Assembly (NCBI GenBank): GCA_030727405.1
Contig: JANRBR010000018.1
Location: 1-64,000 of the forward strand
Direction: 5' to 3'
DNA length: 64,000 bases
Origin: Crocinitomicaceae bacterium
GTDB lineage: Bacteria > Bacteroidota > Bacteroidia > Flavobacteriales_D > Crocinitomicaceae
Positions within the stretch are counted from its first letter, which is position 1; the number at the start of each line of letters is the position of its first letter. Below the pieces are notes generated by a model, which saw nothing but the letters and a program-made list of their open reading frames with translations, ran no database searches and was not told where the DNA came from. Below are positions 35,857-44,000 of this stretch, piece by piece. The position numbers and the translations under genes were made by a program.

Positions 35857-37092
35857 ATGAGTGAATTGGAAAAAAAATCGTTTAATGTCCGAGAAATTCG
35901 AGAAGAATTTCCGGCGCTTCGTCAACAGATTTATGGGAAAAACCTCATTTATTTTGACAATGGTGCGACGTCGCAAAAACCACAAATGGTTTTAAATGCG
36001 ATTAATTTATTCTACTCCAAGGAAAATGCCAACATCCACCGTGGTGTGCATTACATGAGTCAAAAAGCCACTACGGAATATGAGGCTGCTCGCCAGCGCA
36101 TACAACATTACATTGGCGCTAGAAAATCAGAAGAAATCATTTTCACAAAAGGAACAACGGACAGCATTAATTTGGTAGCTTTTTCTTTTGGTCAATTGCT
36201 GTCATCTGGAGATGAAATCCTTATTTCTGCGATGGAACACCACTCGAATATCGTTCCTTGGCAAATGCTGTGTGAAAGACAAGGTTGCATCCTGAAAGTT
36301 GCCCCGATAAATCAACGAGGAGAATTGATCATGGAGGAATTTGAGCGCTTGCTCAGTCCAAAAACAAAATTGGTATCCATTACGCATATTTCCAACACAC
36401 TTGGAACCGTAAACCCCGTGAAGGAAATCATTCAAAAAGCACACGCTGTAGGCGCGAAAGTGCTGATTGACGGTGCGCAAAGCATTCAACACATGCACAT
36501 CAATGTGAAAGAATTGGATTGTGATTTCTATGTTTTTTCAAGCCACAAAGTTTTTGGTCCGACAGGTATTGGTGTGCTCTATGGAAAAGAGGATTTATTG
36601 GATCGCATGCCACCTTATCAAGGCGGAGGCGACATGATTTCACGCGTTACTTTCGAGCGCACAACCTACAATGAACTTCCCTTCAAATTTGAGGCAGGAA
36701 CGCCACACATTGCTGGAGGCATTTGCTTAGGAAAAGCATTTGAATTCTTAGAGTCCATTGACATGGAAGCAGCGGAACGACACGAACGCGAATTAGCGAA
36801 TTACGCAGAGGGCATGTTAGACACTTTTGAAGGCCTGCAAATCATCGGTGAAGCAAAAAACAAAACATCAGTTGTTTCCTTTTCAGTAAAAGGAATACAC
36901 CCCTTTGACATCGGAACCTTACTTGACAAACAAGGAATCGCTGTTCGAACCGGACACCATTGCACACAACCATTAATGGATTTTTATGGCATACCGGGAA
37001 CAGTTAGGGCTTCTTTTGCGTTTTACAATACGAAGGAAGAAATAGACACTTTTGTCCAGGCCGTTGAACGCAGTTTAAGCATGTTGAGATAA
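35857..37092 (+). CDS. sufS: Cysteine desulfurase SufS
   Basis: A 411-residue PLP enzyme that takes sulfur from cysteine for Fe-S cluster assembly. The N-terminus has IYFDNGATSQKP, followed by EHHSNIVPWQ. The PLP lysine is in SSHKVFGPTGIG (~230), and the persulfide cysteine is in RTGHHCTQPLM (~368). It is followed 1 nt later by sufE, whose product accepts the persulfide. The scaffold genes sufBCD are not in the window. Confidence 0.97.
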   Translation: MSELEKKSFNVREIREEFPALRQQIYGKNLIYFDNGATSQKPQMVLNAINLFYSKENANIHRGVHYMSQKATTEYEAARQRIQHYIGARKSEEIIFTKGTTDSINLVAFSFGQLLSSGDEILISAMEHHSNIVPWQMLCERQGCILKVAPINQRGELIMEEFERLLSPKTKLVSITHISNTLGTVNPVKEIIQKAHAVGAKVLIDGAQSIQHMHINVKELDCDFYVFSSHKVFGPTGIGVLYGKEDLLDRMPPYQGGGDMISRVTFERTTYNELPFKFEAGTPHIAGGICLGKAFEFLESIDMEAAERHERELANYAEGMLDTFEGLQIIGEAKNKTSVVSFSVKGIHPFDIGTLLDKQGIAVRTGHHCTQPLMDFYGIPGTVRASFAFYNTKEEIDTFVQAVERSLSMLR

Positions 37093-37093
37093 A

Positions 37094-37516
37094 ATGAATT
37101 TAACAGAAAAACAAGAAGAAATCATTCAAGAATTCGAGGTTTTCGATGATTGGATGGAAAAATACGAATACATCATTGATCTTGGTAAAGATTTGCCAAA
37201 AATTGATGAAGACCACAAAACAGAGGACCGTTTGATTGAAGGATGTCAATCACGTGTGTGGCTTGATTCCCATTTTGACAATGGAAAAATGCACTTTACG
37301 GCAGACTCTGACGCCATCATCACCAAAGGAATCATCGGACTTTTAATCCGCGTATTGGATCAAGAATCTCCAGAGTCCATAGCGAAAGCGGATTTATTTT
37401 TTATCGGACGGATCGGTTTGCAAGAACACTTATCTCCTACCCGAGCAAACGGTTTACTAGGAATGGTAAAACGATTAAAATTAGAAGCAATTAAACACAT
37501 TTCTGCAGCATCATGA
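37094..37516 (+). CDS. sufE: SufE family sulfur-transfer protein
   Basis: A 140-residue SufE protein. The active cysteine sits in LIEGCQSRVWL (~52), the conserved SufE motif, after DKYEYIIDLGKDL-like sequence. SufE accepts persulfide sulfur from SufS and passes it to the scaffold. Its stop overlaps the next gene as ATGA, so the three genes form one operon. Confidence 0.95.
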   Translation: MNLTEKQEEIIQEFEVFDDWMEKYEYIIDLGKDLPKIDEDHKTEDRLIEGCQSRVWLDSHFDNGKMHFTADSDAIITKGIIGLLIRVLDQESPESIAKADLFFIGRIGLQEHLSPTRANGLLGMVKRLKLEAIKHISAAS

Positions 37517-37818
37517 ATGAATTAGAAGACCGAATTGTTCAAATGATGAAAACCATCTATGACCCAGAAATACCTGTGGACATTTTTGAACTTGGTTTGA
37601 TTTACGAAGTTAAAATCGAAGATGGAAACCATGTTTTCATTGACATGACCTTAACTTCACCCAATTGTCCAGTAGCGGAAAGTTTACCAAAAGAAGTGGA
37701 AGATAAAGTTGCTTCTGTCGAAGGAGTTTCCTCCGCAAAAGTTGCCATCGTTTTTGATCCACCTTGGGACAAAGACATGATGAGTGAAGAAGCAAAACTA
37801 GAGTTAGGTTTCCTTTAG
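37513..37818 (+). CDS. MIP18/DUF59 Fe-S assembly protein (SufT-like)
   Basis: A 101-residue DUF59 protein with the motif YDPEIPVDIFELGLIYEV and TLTSPNCPVAESLPKEV (conserved Cys) and the terminal FDPPWDKDMMSEEAKLELG. Members (SufT, PaaD-like) act in late steps of Fe-S protein maturation. Coupled by ATGA overlap to sufE. The stop overlaps that of the convergent lipoprotein within TTAG. Confidence 0.93.
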   Translation: MNELEDRIVQMMKTIYDPEIPVDIFELGLIYEVKIEDGNHVFIDMTLTSPNCPVAESLPKEVEDKVASVEGVSSAKVAIVFDPPWDKDMMSEEAKLELGFL

Positions 37819-38240
37819 TCTTTGCGCAAAGCAAATCTTCTTAATCGGTATTGCTGGAAATCGTAGTATTCGAATTCTAAGTCTTTTTTGGAGGACAATA
37901 AAATTCGAATGTCGATGGTGTCCATTTCTCTGTAAACAAATAAATGCTCCCCATCTTCGCTGATACTGAAGGATGCTTGGTCCACAACAAAAGAGTCCAA
38001 CACTTGATTCAAACCAAAATACGAGTAATCAAAATCAATGCGTCCATTCATTTTTTTTGATTGAGAATTAATTTGAATCTTCCCAACGGGTAAACTGTCG
38101 TAAAAGGTAAATCCTTCTCCATCTAAAACACGGACAATTTCCACTTTCCAATCCCCATCGATTCTATTTAATTGTTTTTTTTGTTTCTGACAAGCAGAAA
38201 TCAAGATGGATAATAAAGTGAAAATGATGAAATGCTTCAT
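37815..38240 (-). CDS. Lipoprotein, unknown function
   Basis: A 141-residue precursor with a signal peptide and lipobox (FTLLSILISAC, Cys ~17). The mature part is beta-rich (GDWKVEIVRVLDGEG, NGRIDFDYSYFG, FEYYDFQQYRLRRFALRKD), reminiscent of lipocalin-like lipoproteins, but no family is certain. Its start overlaps the stop of the M20 hydrolase (ATGA), so the two are co-translated. Confidence 0.85.
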   Translation of the reverse strand: MKHFIIFTLLSILISACQKQKKQLNRIDGDWKVEIVRVLDGEGFTFYDSLPVGKIQINSQSKKMNGRIDFDYSYFGLNQVLDSFVVDQASFSISEDGEHLFVYREMDTIDIRILLSSKKDLEFEYYDFQQYRLRRFALRKD

Positions 38241-39421
38241 CCGTTCATAGCAATGCTACACATGGCCATCATTCCAATTTTCAATGACTCTGGATCCAGA
38301 TCAAAGCGCGGGTGATGAACTGCGTAAGTGAGGCCTTTTTCTTTATTTCCAACTCCTAAACGGAAAAAACATACAGGAATTTCTTGGCTGTAAAACGCAA
38401 AATCTTCTGCCGTCATGCGCAAAGCCAACTCATGAACGTGCTCACTCCCAAATAGGTTTTCAAATAATTGCTGAACTTCATTGGTCAAGTGTTCATCGTT
38501 CTTCAAGAATGGGTATCCTTTTGAAATACCAAGATCTATTTCCCCTTTAAATTGTGATGAAACCAAAACAGCTTCTTCCTCGAGGATTTGATAAGCCCGC
38601 GCCCTCCAGGTTTCGTCCATCGTTCGAAAAGTCCCTTTGATGAACGCCTCTGAAGGAATCACGTTCGTTGAACCCAGTGCTTCAAATCGACCAAAAGTCA
38701 ACACATGAGGAATGTTTTCCGGACATTCTTCTTGAAAACGAGCTTTTACACGACGCATCCATTCGGAACCCATTTCAATCGGATTCACACATTTTTCAGG
38801 CAAAGCACCATGTCCACCAACTCCTTTTATGCCTACATGTAATTCATCGCTAGAAGCCATGTATAAACCAGGACGGAGTCCGATGTTCCCAACTTCCATT
38901 TCTGGAAAAACATGTAAAGCATACATTTTCTCCACGCTTGGATGCTGTAAAACACCTGCTTTCATCATCAAACTAGCGCCACCAGGATTCATTTCCTCAC
39001 CTGGTTGAAAAATCAATTTCAAGGGTTTTTTAAGTTGGTTTCGATTGGCCTGAAGAATAACCGCTGTCCCAAGCAATATAGAAGTATGCGCATCGTGACC
39101 ACAGGCATGCATCCATCCATCCACTTGTGAACGATAAGAAACATCATTTTCCTCGTGAATGGGCAAGGCATCTAAATCAGCACGCAGACCAATGCATGAA
39201 ACTTCTTTCGTGTGATGATCCGCTCCAATCCAAGCAACCACGCCCGTTTCTGCTACGTTTGTTTCATGAGCAATTCCAAACTCCTGAAGAATATCCGCAA
39301 CGAAGCGCATAGTGTTTTTTTCTTGAAACGACGGCTCAGGATGACGATGAAGGTGTTCCCTCCAAGAACGTACTTGCTCAAAAAGTCCGTTTACCGCTTC
39401 TTTTAATTGTTCAGGATTCAT
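38237..39421 (-). CDS. M20 family amidohydrolase (hippurate/N-acyl-amino-acid hydrolase-like)
   Basis: A 394-residue M20D metallopeptidase-like enzyme. The HRHPEPSFQE opening, GLRADLDALPI, the metal-binding CGHDAHTSILLG (~98-110), the PGEEMNPGGA glutamate and the final MTAEDFAFYSQE with HHPRFDLD match the family. It would release amino acids from N-acyl or similar conjugates; substrate unknown. The start at 39421 overlaps the end of the TauE-like gene by 11 nt, so the tauE-amidohydrolase-lipoprotein genes are one operon. Confidence 0.93.
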   Translation of the reverse strand: MNPEQLKEAVNGLFEQVRSWREHLHRHPEPSFQEKNTMRFVADILQEFGIAHETNVAETGVVAWIGADHHTKEVSCIGLRADLDALPIHEENDVSYRSQVDGWMHACGHDAHTSILLGTAVILQANRNQLKKPLKLIFQPGEEMNPGGASLMMKAGVLQHPSVEKMYALHVFPEMEVGNIGLRPGLYMASSDELHVGIKGVGGHGALPEKCVNPIEMGSEWMRRVKARFQEECPENIPHVLTFGRFEALGSTNVIPSEAFIKGTFRTMDETWRARAYQILEEEAVLVSSQFKGEIDLGISKGYPFLKNDEHLTNEVQQLFENLFGSEHVHELALRMTAEDFAFYSQEIPVCFFRLGVGNKEKGLTYAVHHPRFDLDPESLKIGMMAMCSIAMNG

Positions 39422-39806
39422 TTGATGAGATGGATGAGTAACCAGATAAAATCAAGCGAAAAGAGACATACGCTAGAAAAACACCGAAGATTAATTTAAC
39501 CATTCCCGGAGACAATTTCAAAGAAAGTTTCGAGCCTACGTAGGCACCAATCAGAAATGTTGCGGCAATAACCAAACCATATTTCCATTCAATGTTTCCA
39601 GACTTCCAATAATTCATGACCGCAAAAATGACCACTGGCATAGAAAGCACAAAAAGACTTGTTCCTTGAGCTGTATGCTGCGATAAGCCCAGAAAGAATA
39701 CGAGCGCAGGGACAATGATGACTCCTCCACCGACACCGACAAAACCACTGAGGATTCCTGCAAAGATTCCAATGATGGCTAGAATAATAATTGTTTGAAT
39801 TGTCAT
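39411..39806 (-). CDS. Half-size TauE/SafE family permease
   Basis: A 131-residue membrane protein with four hydrophobic segments. GIFAGILSGFVGVGGGVIIVPALVFFLG is the TauE/SafE signature (~10-37), followed by AQGTSLFVLSMPV and a GAYVGSKLSLKLS loop. Full TauE proteins have two such halves (~250 residues); single-half proteins probably work as dimers. Substrate unknown, possibly sulfite or a sulfonate-type anion. I chose the ATG at 39806 over a GTG two codons upstream. Confidence 0.9.
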   Translation of the reverse strand: MTIQTIIILAIIGIFAGILSGFVGVGGGVIIVPALVFFLGLSQHTAQGTSLFVLSMPVVIFAVMNYWKSGNIEWKYGLVIAATFLIGAYVGSKLSLKLSPGMVKLIFGVFLAYVSFRLILSGYSSISSNES

Positions 39807-39813
39807 GACCACT

Positions 39814-39821
39814 CAAAGATA
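39814..39821 (-). promoter_or_regulatory. Candidate -7 element for the tauE-M20-lipoprotein operon
   Basis: TATCTTTG on the minus strand, exact match, 7 nt before the ATG at 39806. A second exact match, TATTTTTG (39823-39830), lies just upstream. Confidence 0.45.
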
Positions 39822-39832
39822 TCAAAAATACA

Positions 39833-40804
39833 TTACGCTTCAACCAATAGGTTACATCCTCTAATATCTGCATCATCGAAGCGTCCCTCCAAATAGAACC
39901 CGTCCTCAACCGTTCGACCTAAGTCTTGTGTTTGAATGAAAGCACAACTATGCTTATTGGCTAAATCAATTACGTTGATTCCACCTGTGCGTTCATTTGA
40001 AAAATATTGAAAAGGATCGTATGGATCACGAATTAAAATCTTCATCCATGGAACAACTTGAAATTTCCCATCTTTCATTGAATACCCTTGCGAAAGCAAC
40101 TCTGTCATTCCATATTCCGAGCGTATTTCAGAAACACCTAAACCCTTCTTTAATTCCCGATGCAATTCGGTTTTTGTCAATTCTTTCCGTCGGCCCTTCA
40201 TTCCTCCTGTTTCAACGATGATGGCTTGTGATAAATCAACCTGAGCCTCCGCTAAATCGAGAAGCGCGTATGAAACCCCAAAAATGATGACCTTTTTCTT
40301 TTCTTTCAAGGCTTCTTGGTAACGTTCAATGAGGGAAGCGGGATCATTCAATACAAATCCAGAGCTCACTTGCTCCGATTGTTGGATGAATGCATTCACC
40401 ATATAAACCAGTGAAGAATCACCTTGTTCGACGTAATTTGGCAAGAGCGCCAGCACAACATAATCTTTCACTGAACCAAAAAAATGGGTAAAGCCCCGGG
40501 AAAAAGAATTCTCGTACCATTCTTTTTCGAAAATAAGGTGTTGACTTCTTCCCGAAAGACCCGTTCCACTGCTTTGAAAATGTAAATCGACCTTGTGTGC
40601 GTTTTGATCGATGACACGCGTCGTTTTAAAAAAAGAAATGGGTAAAAATGGAATATCCTCTATTGATTTAGGATTGTTTCGCCGCACCAAATCAGCATAA
40701 GATCGATAAACCGATACGTTTTCATATTGATATTGAAACAAAGCCAAGGCTCGTTCTTCAAAATTATCCGCGTTGGTGGTGACTAAAAATTCCTTGGGAT
40801 TCAT
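39833..40804 (-). CDS. LuxE-like acyl-protein synthetase family protein
   Basis: A 323-residue protein of the LuxE family, the acyl-activating subunit of fatty-acid reductase in luminous bacteria. Visible blocks are IPFLPISFFKTTRV (~53), SSGTGLSGRSQHL (~80, nucleotide loop-like), VETGGMKGRR (~197) and SEYGMTELLSQGYS (~233), the adenylate-forming enzyme pattern. No luciferase genes are near; in Bacteroidota such proteins probably activate an acyl or amino-acyl substrate for another pathway. An exact promoter element lies 4 nt before the ATG. Confidence 0.87.
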   Translation of the reverse strand: MNPKEFLVTTNADNFEERALALFQYQYENVSVYRSYADLVRRNNPKSIEDIPFLPISFFKTTRVIDQNAHKVDLHFQSSGTGLSGRSQHLIFEKEWYENSFSRGFTHFFGSVKDYVVLALLPNYVEQGDSSLVYMVNAFIQQSEQVSSGFVLNDPASLIERYQEALKEKKKVIIFGVSYALLDLAEAQVDLSQAIIVETGGMKGRRKELTKTELHRELKKGLGVSEIRSEYGMTELLSQGYSMKDGKFQVVPWMKILIRDPYDPFQYFSNERTGGINVIDLANKHSCAFIQTQDLGRTVEDGFYLEGRFDDADIRGCNLLVEA

Positions 40805-40808
40805 CCAA

Positions 40809-40816
40809 CAAAGTTA
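40809..40816 (-). promoter_or_regulatory. Candidate -7 element, leaderless geometry (LuxE-like)
   Basis: TAACTTTG on the minus strand, then TTGG, then ATG at 40804; a 4-nt spacing. Confidence 0.5.
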
Positions 40817-40859
40817 AGGTGAAATGTGCATTCTTCGTCTTTAAGAGCGGAAATCTGTG

Positions 40860-40867
40860 TAATTTTG
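40860..40867 (+). promoter_or_regulatory. Candidate -7 element for hemH
   Basis: TAATTTTG, exact match, 32 nt before the ATG at 40900 and 47 nt before the preferred hemH ATG at 40915. Confidence 0.4.
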
Positions 40868-40914
40868 AACAAGCGTTGAGAAACGTTGTTACATTTAATA
40901 TGATTGGTTCAAGC

Positions 40915-41940
40915 ATGAAAAAAACAGGAGTCTTACTCATTCAATTAGGGACACCCGATAGTCCAAAAACACGTGATGTCAGGAAATACTTGACTGAATT
41001 TTTAAATGACCCAAGGGTAATTGACATCCCATGGATCGCACGAAAGATTCTCGTGAATGGGATCATTGTTCCTTTTCGCGCTCCAAAATCCGCCAAAATA
41101 TACAAGGAACTTTGGAACTTAAGCGATGGGGTTTCTCCTTTAATGACGCACACTAAAAATGTACAAACCTTGCTACAGGAGTCCTTTCAGCAAGAAAATG
41201 TCACAGTTGAAATGGCCATGAGGTATCAAAATCCCTCCATGGACAGTGTATTAGAACGAATGCACAAAGCGAATTACGATGAAATCATCATTCTTCCGCT
41301 TTTCCCTCAATACGCAAGTGCCTCAACAGGATCTGCCGTTGAAAAAGCAATGGACATTATCCGCAAATGGTGGGTTATACCAGAGGTGAAAATCATCAGT
41401 CAATTTTATGACAACGATGGATACATTTCATCGATTGTGGACAATGCGAAAGCATTCCAAATAAAAGACTACGATCACGTGTTGTTCTCCTATCACGGTC
41501 TTCCCGAACGACAAGTGGATAAAGTGTATGAAGGAACTGATTTGTGTTCAGATCAACCTTGTGAGACGGAAATCAATGAGGAAAATAAGTTTTGTTACAA
41601 AGCAACTTCCTTTGCTACAACACGATTGATTGCCGAAAAAATAGGTTTAACGGAATATCAATACACCGTTTGTTTTCAATCCCGTTTGGATAAAAAATGG
41701 CTTACGCCTTTTTCAGACAAAGTAGTCGAGGAATGGGGTAAAAAAGGCGCGAAAAAATTACTTGTTTTTAGTCCCGCATTTGTTGCTGACTGCTTAGAAA
41801 CCTTGATTGAAATTGGTGAGGAATACCAAGAAATCTTTGAGGAAAACGGCGGCGAAAAAGTGCAATTAGTCCCTAGTTCGAATAGCCATCCGCTCTTTGT
41901 AAAAGGACTCGAAAAATTGATTCGACAACAAATGAATTAA
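40915..41940 (+). CDS. hemH: Ferrochelatase
   Basis: A 341-residue ferrochelatase that inserts iron into protoporphyrin IX, the last step of haem synthesis. Motifs: VLLIQLGTPDSP (N-terminus), LPLFPQYASASTGS, the active-site HGLPERQVDK with the catalytic His (~190), FQSRLDKKWLTPF and a C-terminal FADCLETLIEI-like stretch (FVADCLETLIEIGEE). I chose the ATG at 40915; the in-frame ATG at 40900 adds five residues and is also possible. Confidence 0.96.
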   Translation: MKKTGVLLIQLGTPDSPKTRDVRKYLTEFLNDPRVIDIPWIARKILVNGIIVPFRAPKSAKIYKELWNLSDGVSPLMTHTKNVQTLLQESFQQENVTVEMAMRYQNPSMDSVLERMHKANYDEIIILPLFPQYASASTGSAVEKAMDIIRKWWVIPEVKIISQFYDNDGYISSIVDNAKAFQIKDYDHVLFSYHGLPERQVDKVYEGTDLCSDQPCETEINEENKFCYKATSFATTRLIAEKIGLTEYQYTVCFQSRLDKKWLTPFSDKVVEEWGKKGAKKLLVFSPAFVADCLETLIEIGEEYQEIFEENGGEKVQLVPSSNSHPLFVKGLEKLIRQQMN

Positions 41941-41980
41941 GTAAACGAGCTTGCATTTTTCCTATTACATTTATATGTAG

Positions 41981-41988
41981 TAAATTTG
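41981..41988 (+). promoter_or_regulatory. Candidate -7 element for ahcY
   Basis: TAAATTTG, exact match, 35 nt before the ahcY ATG. Confidence 0.5.
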
Positions 41989-42023
41989 CAGGCGATTAAC
42001 AAAATAACAAATTAACTATTTTT

Positions 42024-43316
42024 ATGGCTTATAAAGTAAAAGACATCAGCTTAGCTGAATGGGGAAGAAAAGAAATCAAATTGGCAGAGGCTGAAATGCC
42101 AGGACTCATGTCGCTACGTCAAGAATATGACACGACTAAACCATTAGCTGGAGCAAGAATTGCAGGATGTCTACATATGACAATTCAAACTGCCGTATTA
42201 ATTGAAACATTAGTGGAATTAGGAGCTGAAGTTACCTGGTCATCTTGTAATATTTTCTCTACTCAAGATCACGCTGCTGCCGCTATCGCTGCTGCAGGAA
42301 TTCCAGTTTTTGCTTGGAAAGGAATGAATGAAGAAGAATTCGACTGGTGTATTGAGCAAACGTTGTTTGCTTTTGAAGGCGGTAAACCATTAAACATGAT
42401 CTTGGACGATGGAGGTGATTTAACGAACATGGTTTTTGATCGATTCCCAGAATTAACAAAAGACATCAAAGGATTATCAGAAGAAACAACTACAGGTGTG
42501 CATCGTTTGTATGAGCGTGTAAAAAATGGTACACTCGTAATGCCAGCTATCAACGTGAATGATTCCGTAACGAAATCGAAATTTGATAACAAATACGGTT
42601 GTAAAGAATCATTGGTAGATTCTATTCGTCGTGCGACTGACACCATGATGGCAGGAAAAGTTGCCGTTGTTTGTGGATATGGCGATGTTGGTAAAGGATC
42701 TGCTGCCTCTTTAAAAGGAGCTGGAGCTCGTGTAATTGTTACAGAAATTGATCCAATTTGTGCTCTTCAAGCGGCAATGGATGGATTCGAAGTGAAACGA
42801 TTGGACACTGTTGTTCATTTAGGTGACATCATTGTAACAACTACAGGTAATAAAAACATCGTTGTTGGTCGTCATTTCGAAAACATGAAGGACAAAGCAA
42901 TCGTTTGTAACATTGGGCATTTTGACAATGAAATAGACATGGCTTGGTTGAACAACAACCATGGTGCTTCTAAAATCGAAATCAAACCACAAGTTGACTT
43001 ATATAACATCAATGGCAAAGACATCATCATTCTTGCAGAAGGACGTTTGGTGAATCTTGGTTGTGCAACGGGTCACCCATCATTCGTGATGTCCAACTCG
43101 TTTACGAACCAAACATTGGCTCAATTAGAATTGTGGTTACATGCCGATAAATATGGCAATGACGTATACATGTTGCCAAAACATTTAGATGAAAAAGTGG
43201 CTCGTTTGCACCTTGCTAAAATTGGTGTGGAATTAGAAACATTAAGCGTAGACCAAGCTGATTATATCGGTGTAGCTGTAGAAGGTCCTTTCAAAGCGGA
43301 ACATTACCGTTACTAA
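42024..43316 (+). CDS. ahcY: Adenosylhomocysteinase
   Basis: A 430-residue NAD-dependent hydrolase that splits S-adenosylhomocysteine to homocysteine and adenosine, keeping SAM-dependent methylation going. It shows [41 protein letters not shown], the NAD-binding [13 protein letters not shown] (~212) and the C-terminal Lys and Tyr of [18 protein letters not shown]. Codon use is notably neat, as for a highly expressed gene. It is monocistronic with a strong terminator. Confidence 0.98.
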   Translation: MAYKVKDISLAEWGRKEIKLAEAEMPGLMSLRQEYDTTKPLAGARIAGCLHMTIQTAVLIETLVELGAEVTWSSCNIFSTQDHAAAAIAAAGIPVFAWKGMNEEEFDWCIEQTLFAFEGGKPLNMILDDGGDLTNMVFDRFPELTKDIKGLSEETTTGVHRLYERVKNGTLVMPAINVNDSVTKSKFDNKYGCKESLVDSIRRATDTMMAGKVAVVCGYGDVGKGSAASLKGAGARVIVTEIDPICALQAAMDGFEVKRLDTVVHLGDIIVTTTGNKNIVVGRHFENMKDKAIVCNIGHFDNEIDMAWLNNNHGASKIEIKPQVDLYNINGKDIIILAEGRLVNLGCATGHPSFVMSNSFTNQTLAQLELWLHADKYGNDVYMLPKHLDEKVARLHLAKIGVELETLSVDQADYIGVAVEGPFKAEHYRY

Positions 43317-43325
43317 AAAACCAAA

Positions 43326-43366
43326 GCATAAAAAAAAGCGGAGTAAACACTCCGCTTTTTTTATGC
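43326..43366. terminator. Bidirectional terminator with an extended inverted repeat
   Basis: The core GCGGAGT / ACTCCGC with an AAAC loop is extended by 8 A and 7 T and closed by GCAT and ATGC, giving almost 19 paired bases. It can serve ahcY and the convergent outer-membrane protein gene. Confidence 0.92.
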
Positions 43367-43381
43367 TTAAAATTAAAAGTC

Positions 43382-43999
43382 TTATAATTTGTACGTGTAT
43401 TGAAAAGAAAATAAGGGTCCGCCAATTCCAACCTCAGCACCAAGTGCTGAATTATAGCTAAAGAAATAACGGAATCCATAGCATAAACGAGCGGAAACCG
43501 GAATGACCACTAAATCCTGAGGACCAAAATTTTCGTTCAACACCCCATTTATCCATTGTTTTTGCCAGCGGCTATTCGTTCCCACTGCCGCACCAATATA
43601 GGAATCTACATTGGGACTGGAGGTAGGAATCATGAAATTAAATCTTGCTTGTAACCTTAGGCGTGATTTATAATCGATGTAATCTGAAGCGATATACTGC
43701 CATTGATTGTTTGCAAAAATGGTATCCGTACTAACATATGATTCTTTATATGAATTGTAAAGCAAATCAATCCCTATGCTTACATCATTTGAAATCATAT
43801 ATGCGTAACGCAAACCACAGGGCGGAATGCTCGTAGATGACAGTGCATTCATTGAATTCGTTCCTGAATCAAAGAAATCAAATTTCATGAAGTTTGGTCC
43901 ACCACCATATACTTCAAACAGATGATTTCCTTGGTAGGAAGCTTGACCAAAGGAAAAGCCCCAAATCAAAAAGAACAAAACAAGCAGATTACTTTTCAT
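43382..43999 (-). CDS. Outer-membrane beta-barrel protein (OmpW/opacity-like)
   Basis: A 205-residue protein with a signal peptide (VLFFLIWGFSFGQA) and eight or so amphipathic strands: LFEVYGGGPNFMKFDFF, LRYAYMISNDVSIGIDLLYNS, LRLQARFNFM, RLCYGFRYFFSYNSALGAEVGIGG and a C-terminal FSFQYTYKL ending in an aromatic-rich strand. It looks like a small eight-stranded barrel; ligand unknown. It starts 1 nt after the aconitase stop, an odd operon partner. Confidence 0.8.
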   Translation of the reverse strand: MKSNLLVLFFLIWGFSFGQASYQGNHLFEVYGGGPNFMKFDFFDSGTNSMNALSSTSIPPCGLRYAYMISNDVSIGIDLLYNSYKESYVSTDTIFANNQWQYIASDYIDYKSRLRLQARFNFMIPTSSPNVDSYIGAAVGTNSRWQKQWINGVLNENFGPQDLVVIPVSARLCYGFRYFFSYNSALGAEVGIGGPLFSFQYTYKL

Positions 44000-44000
44000 C

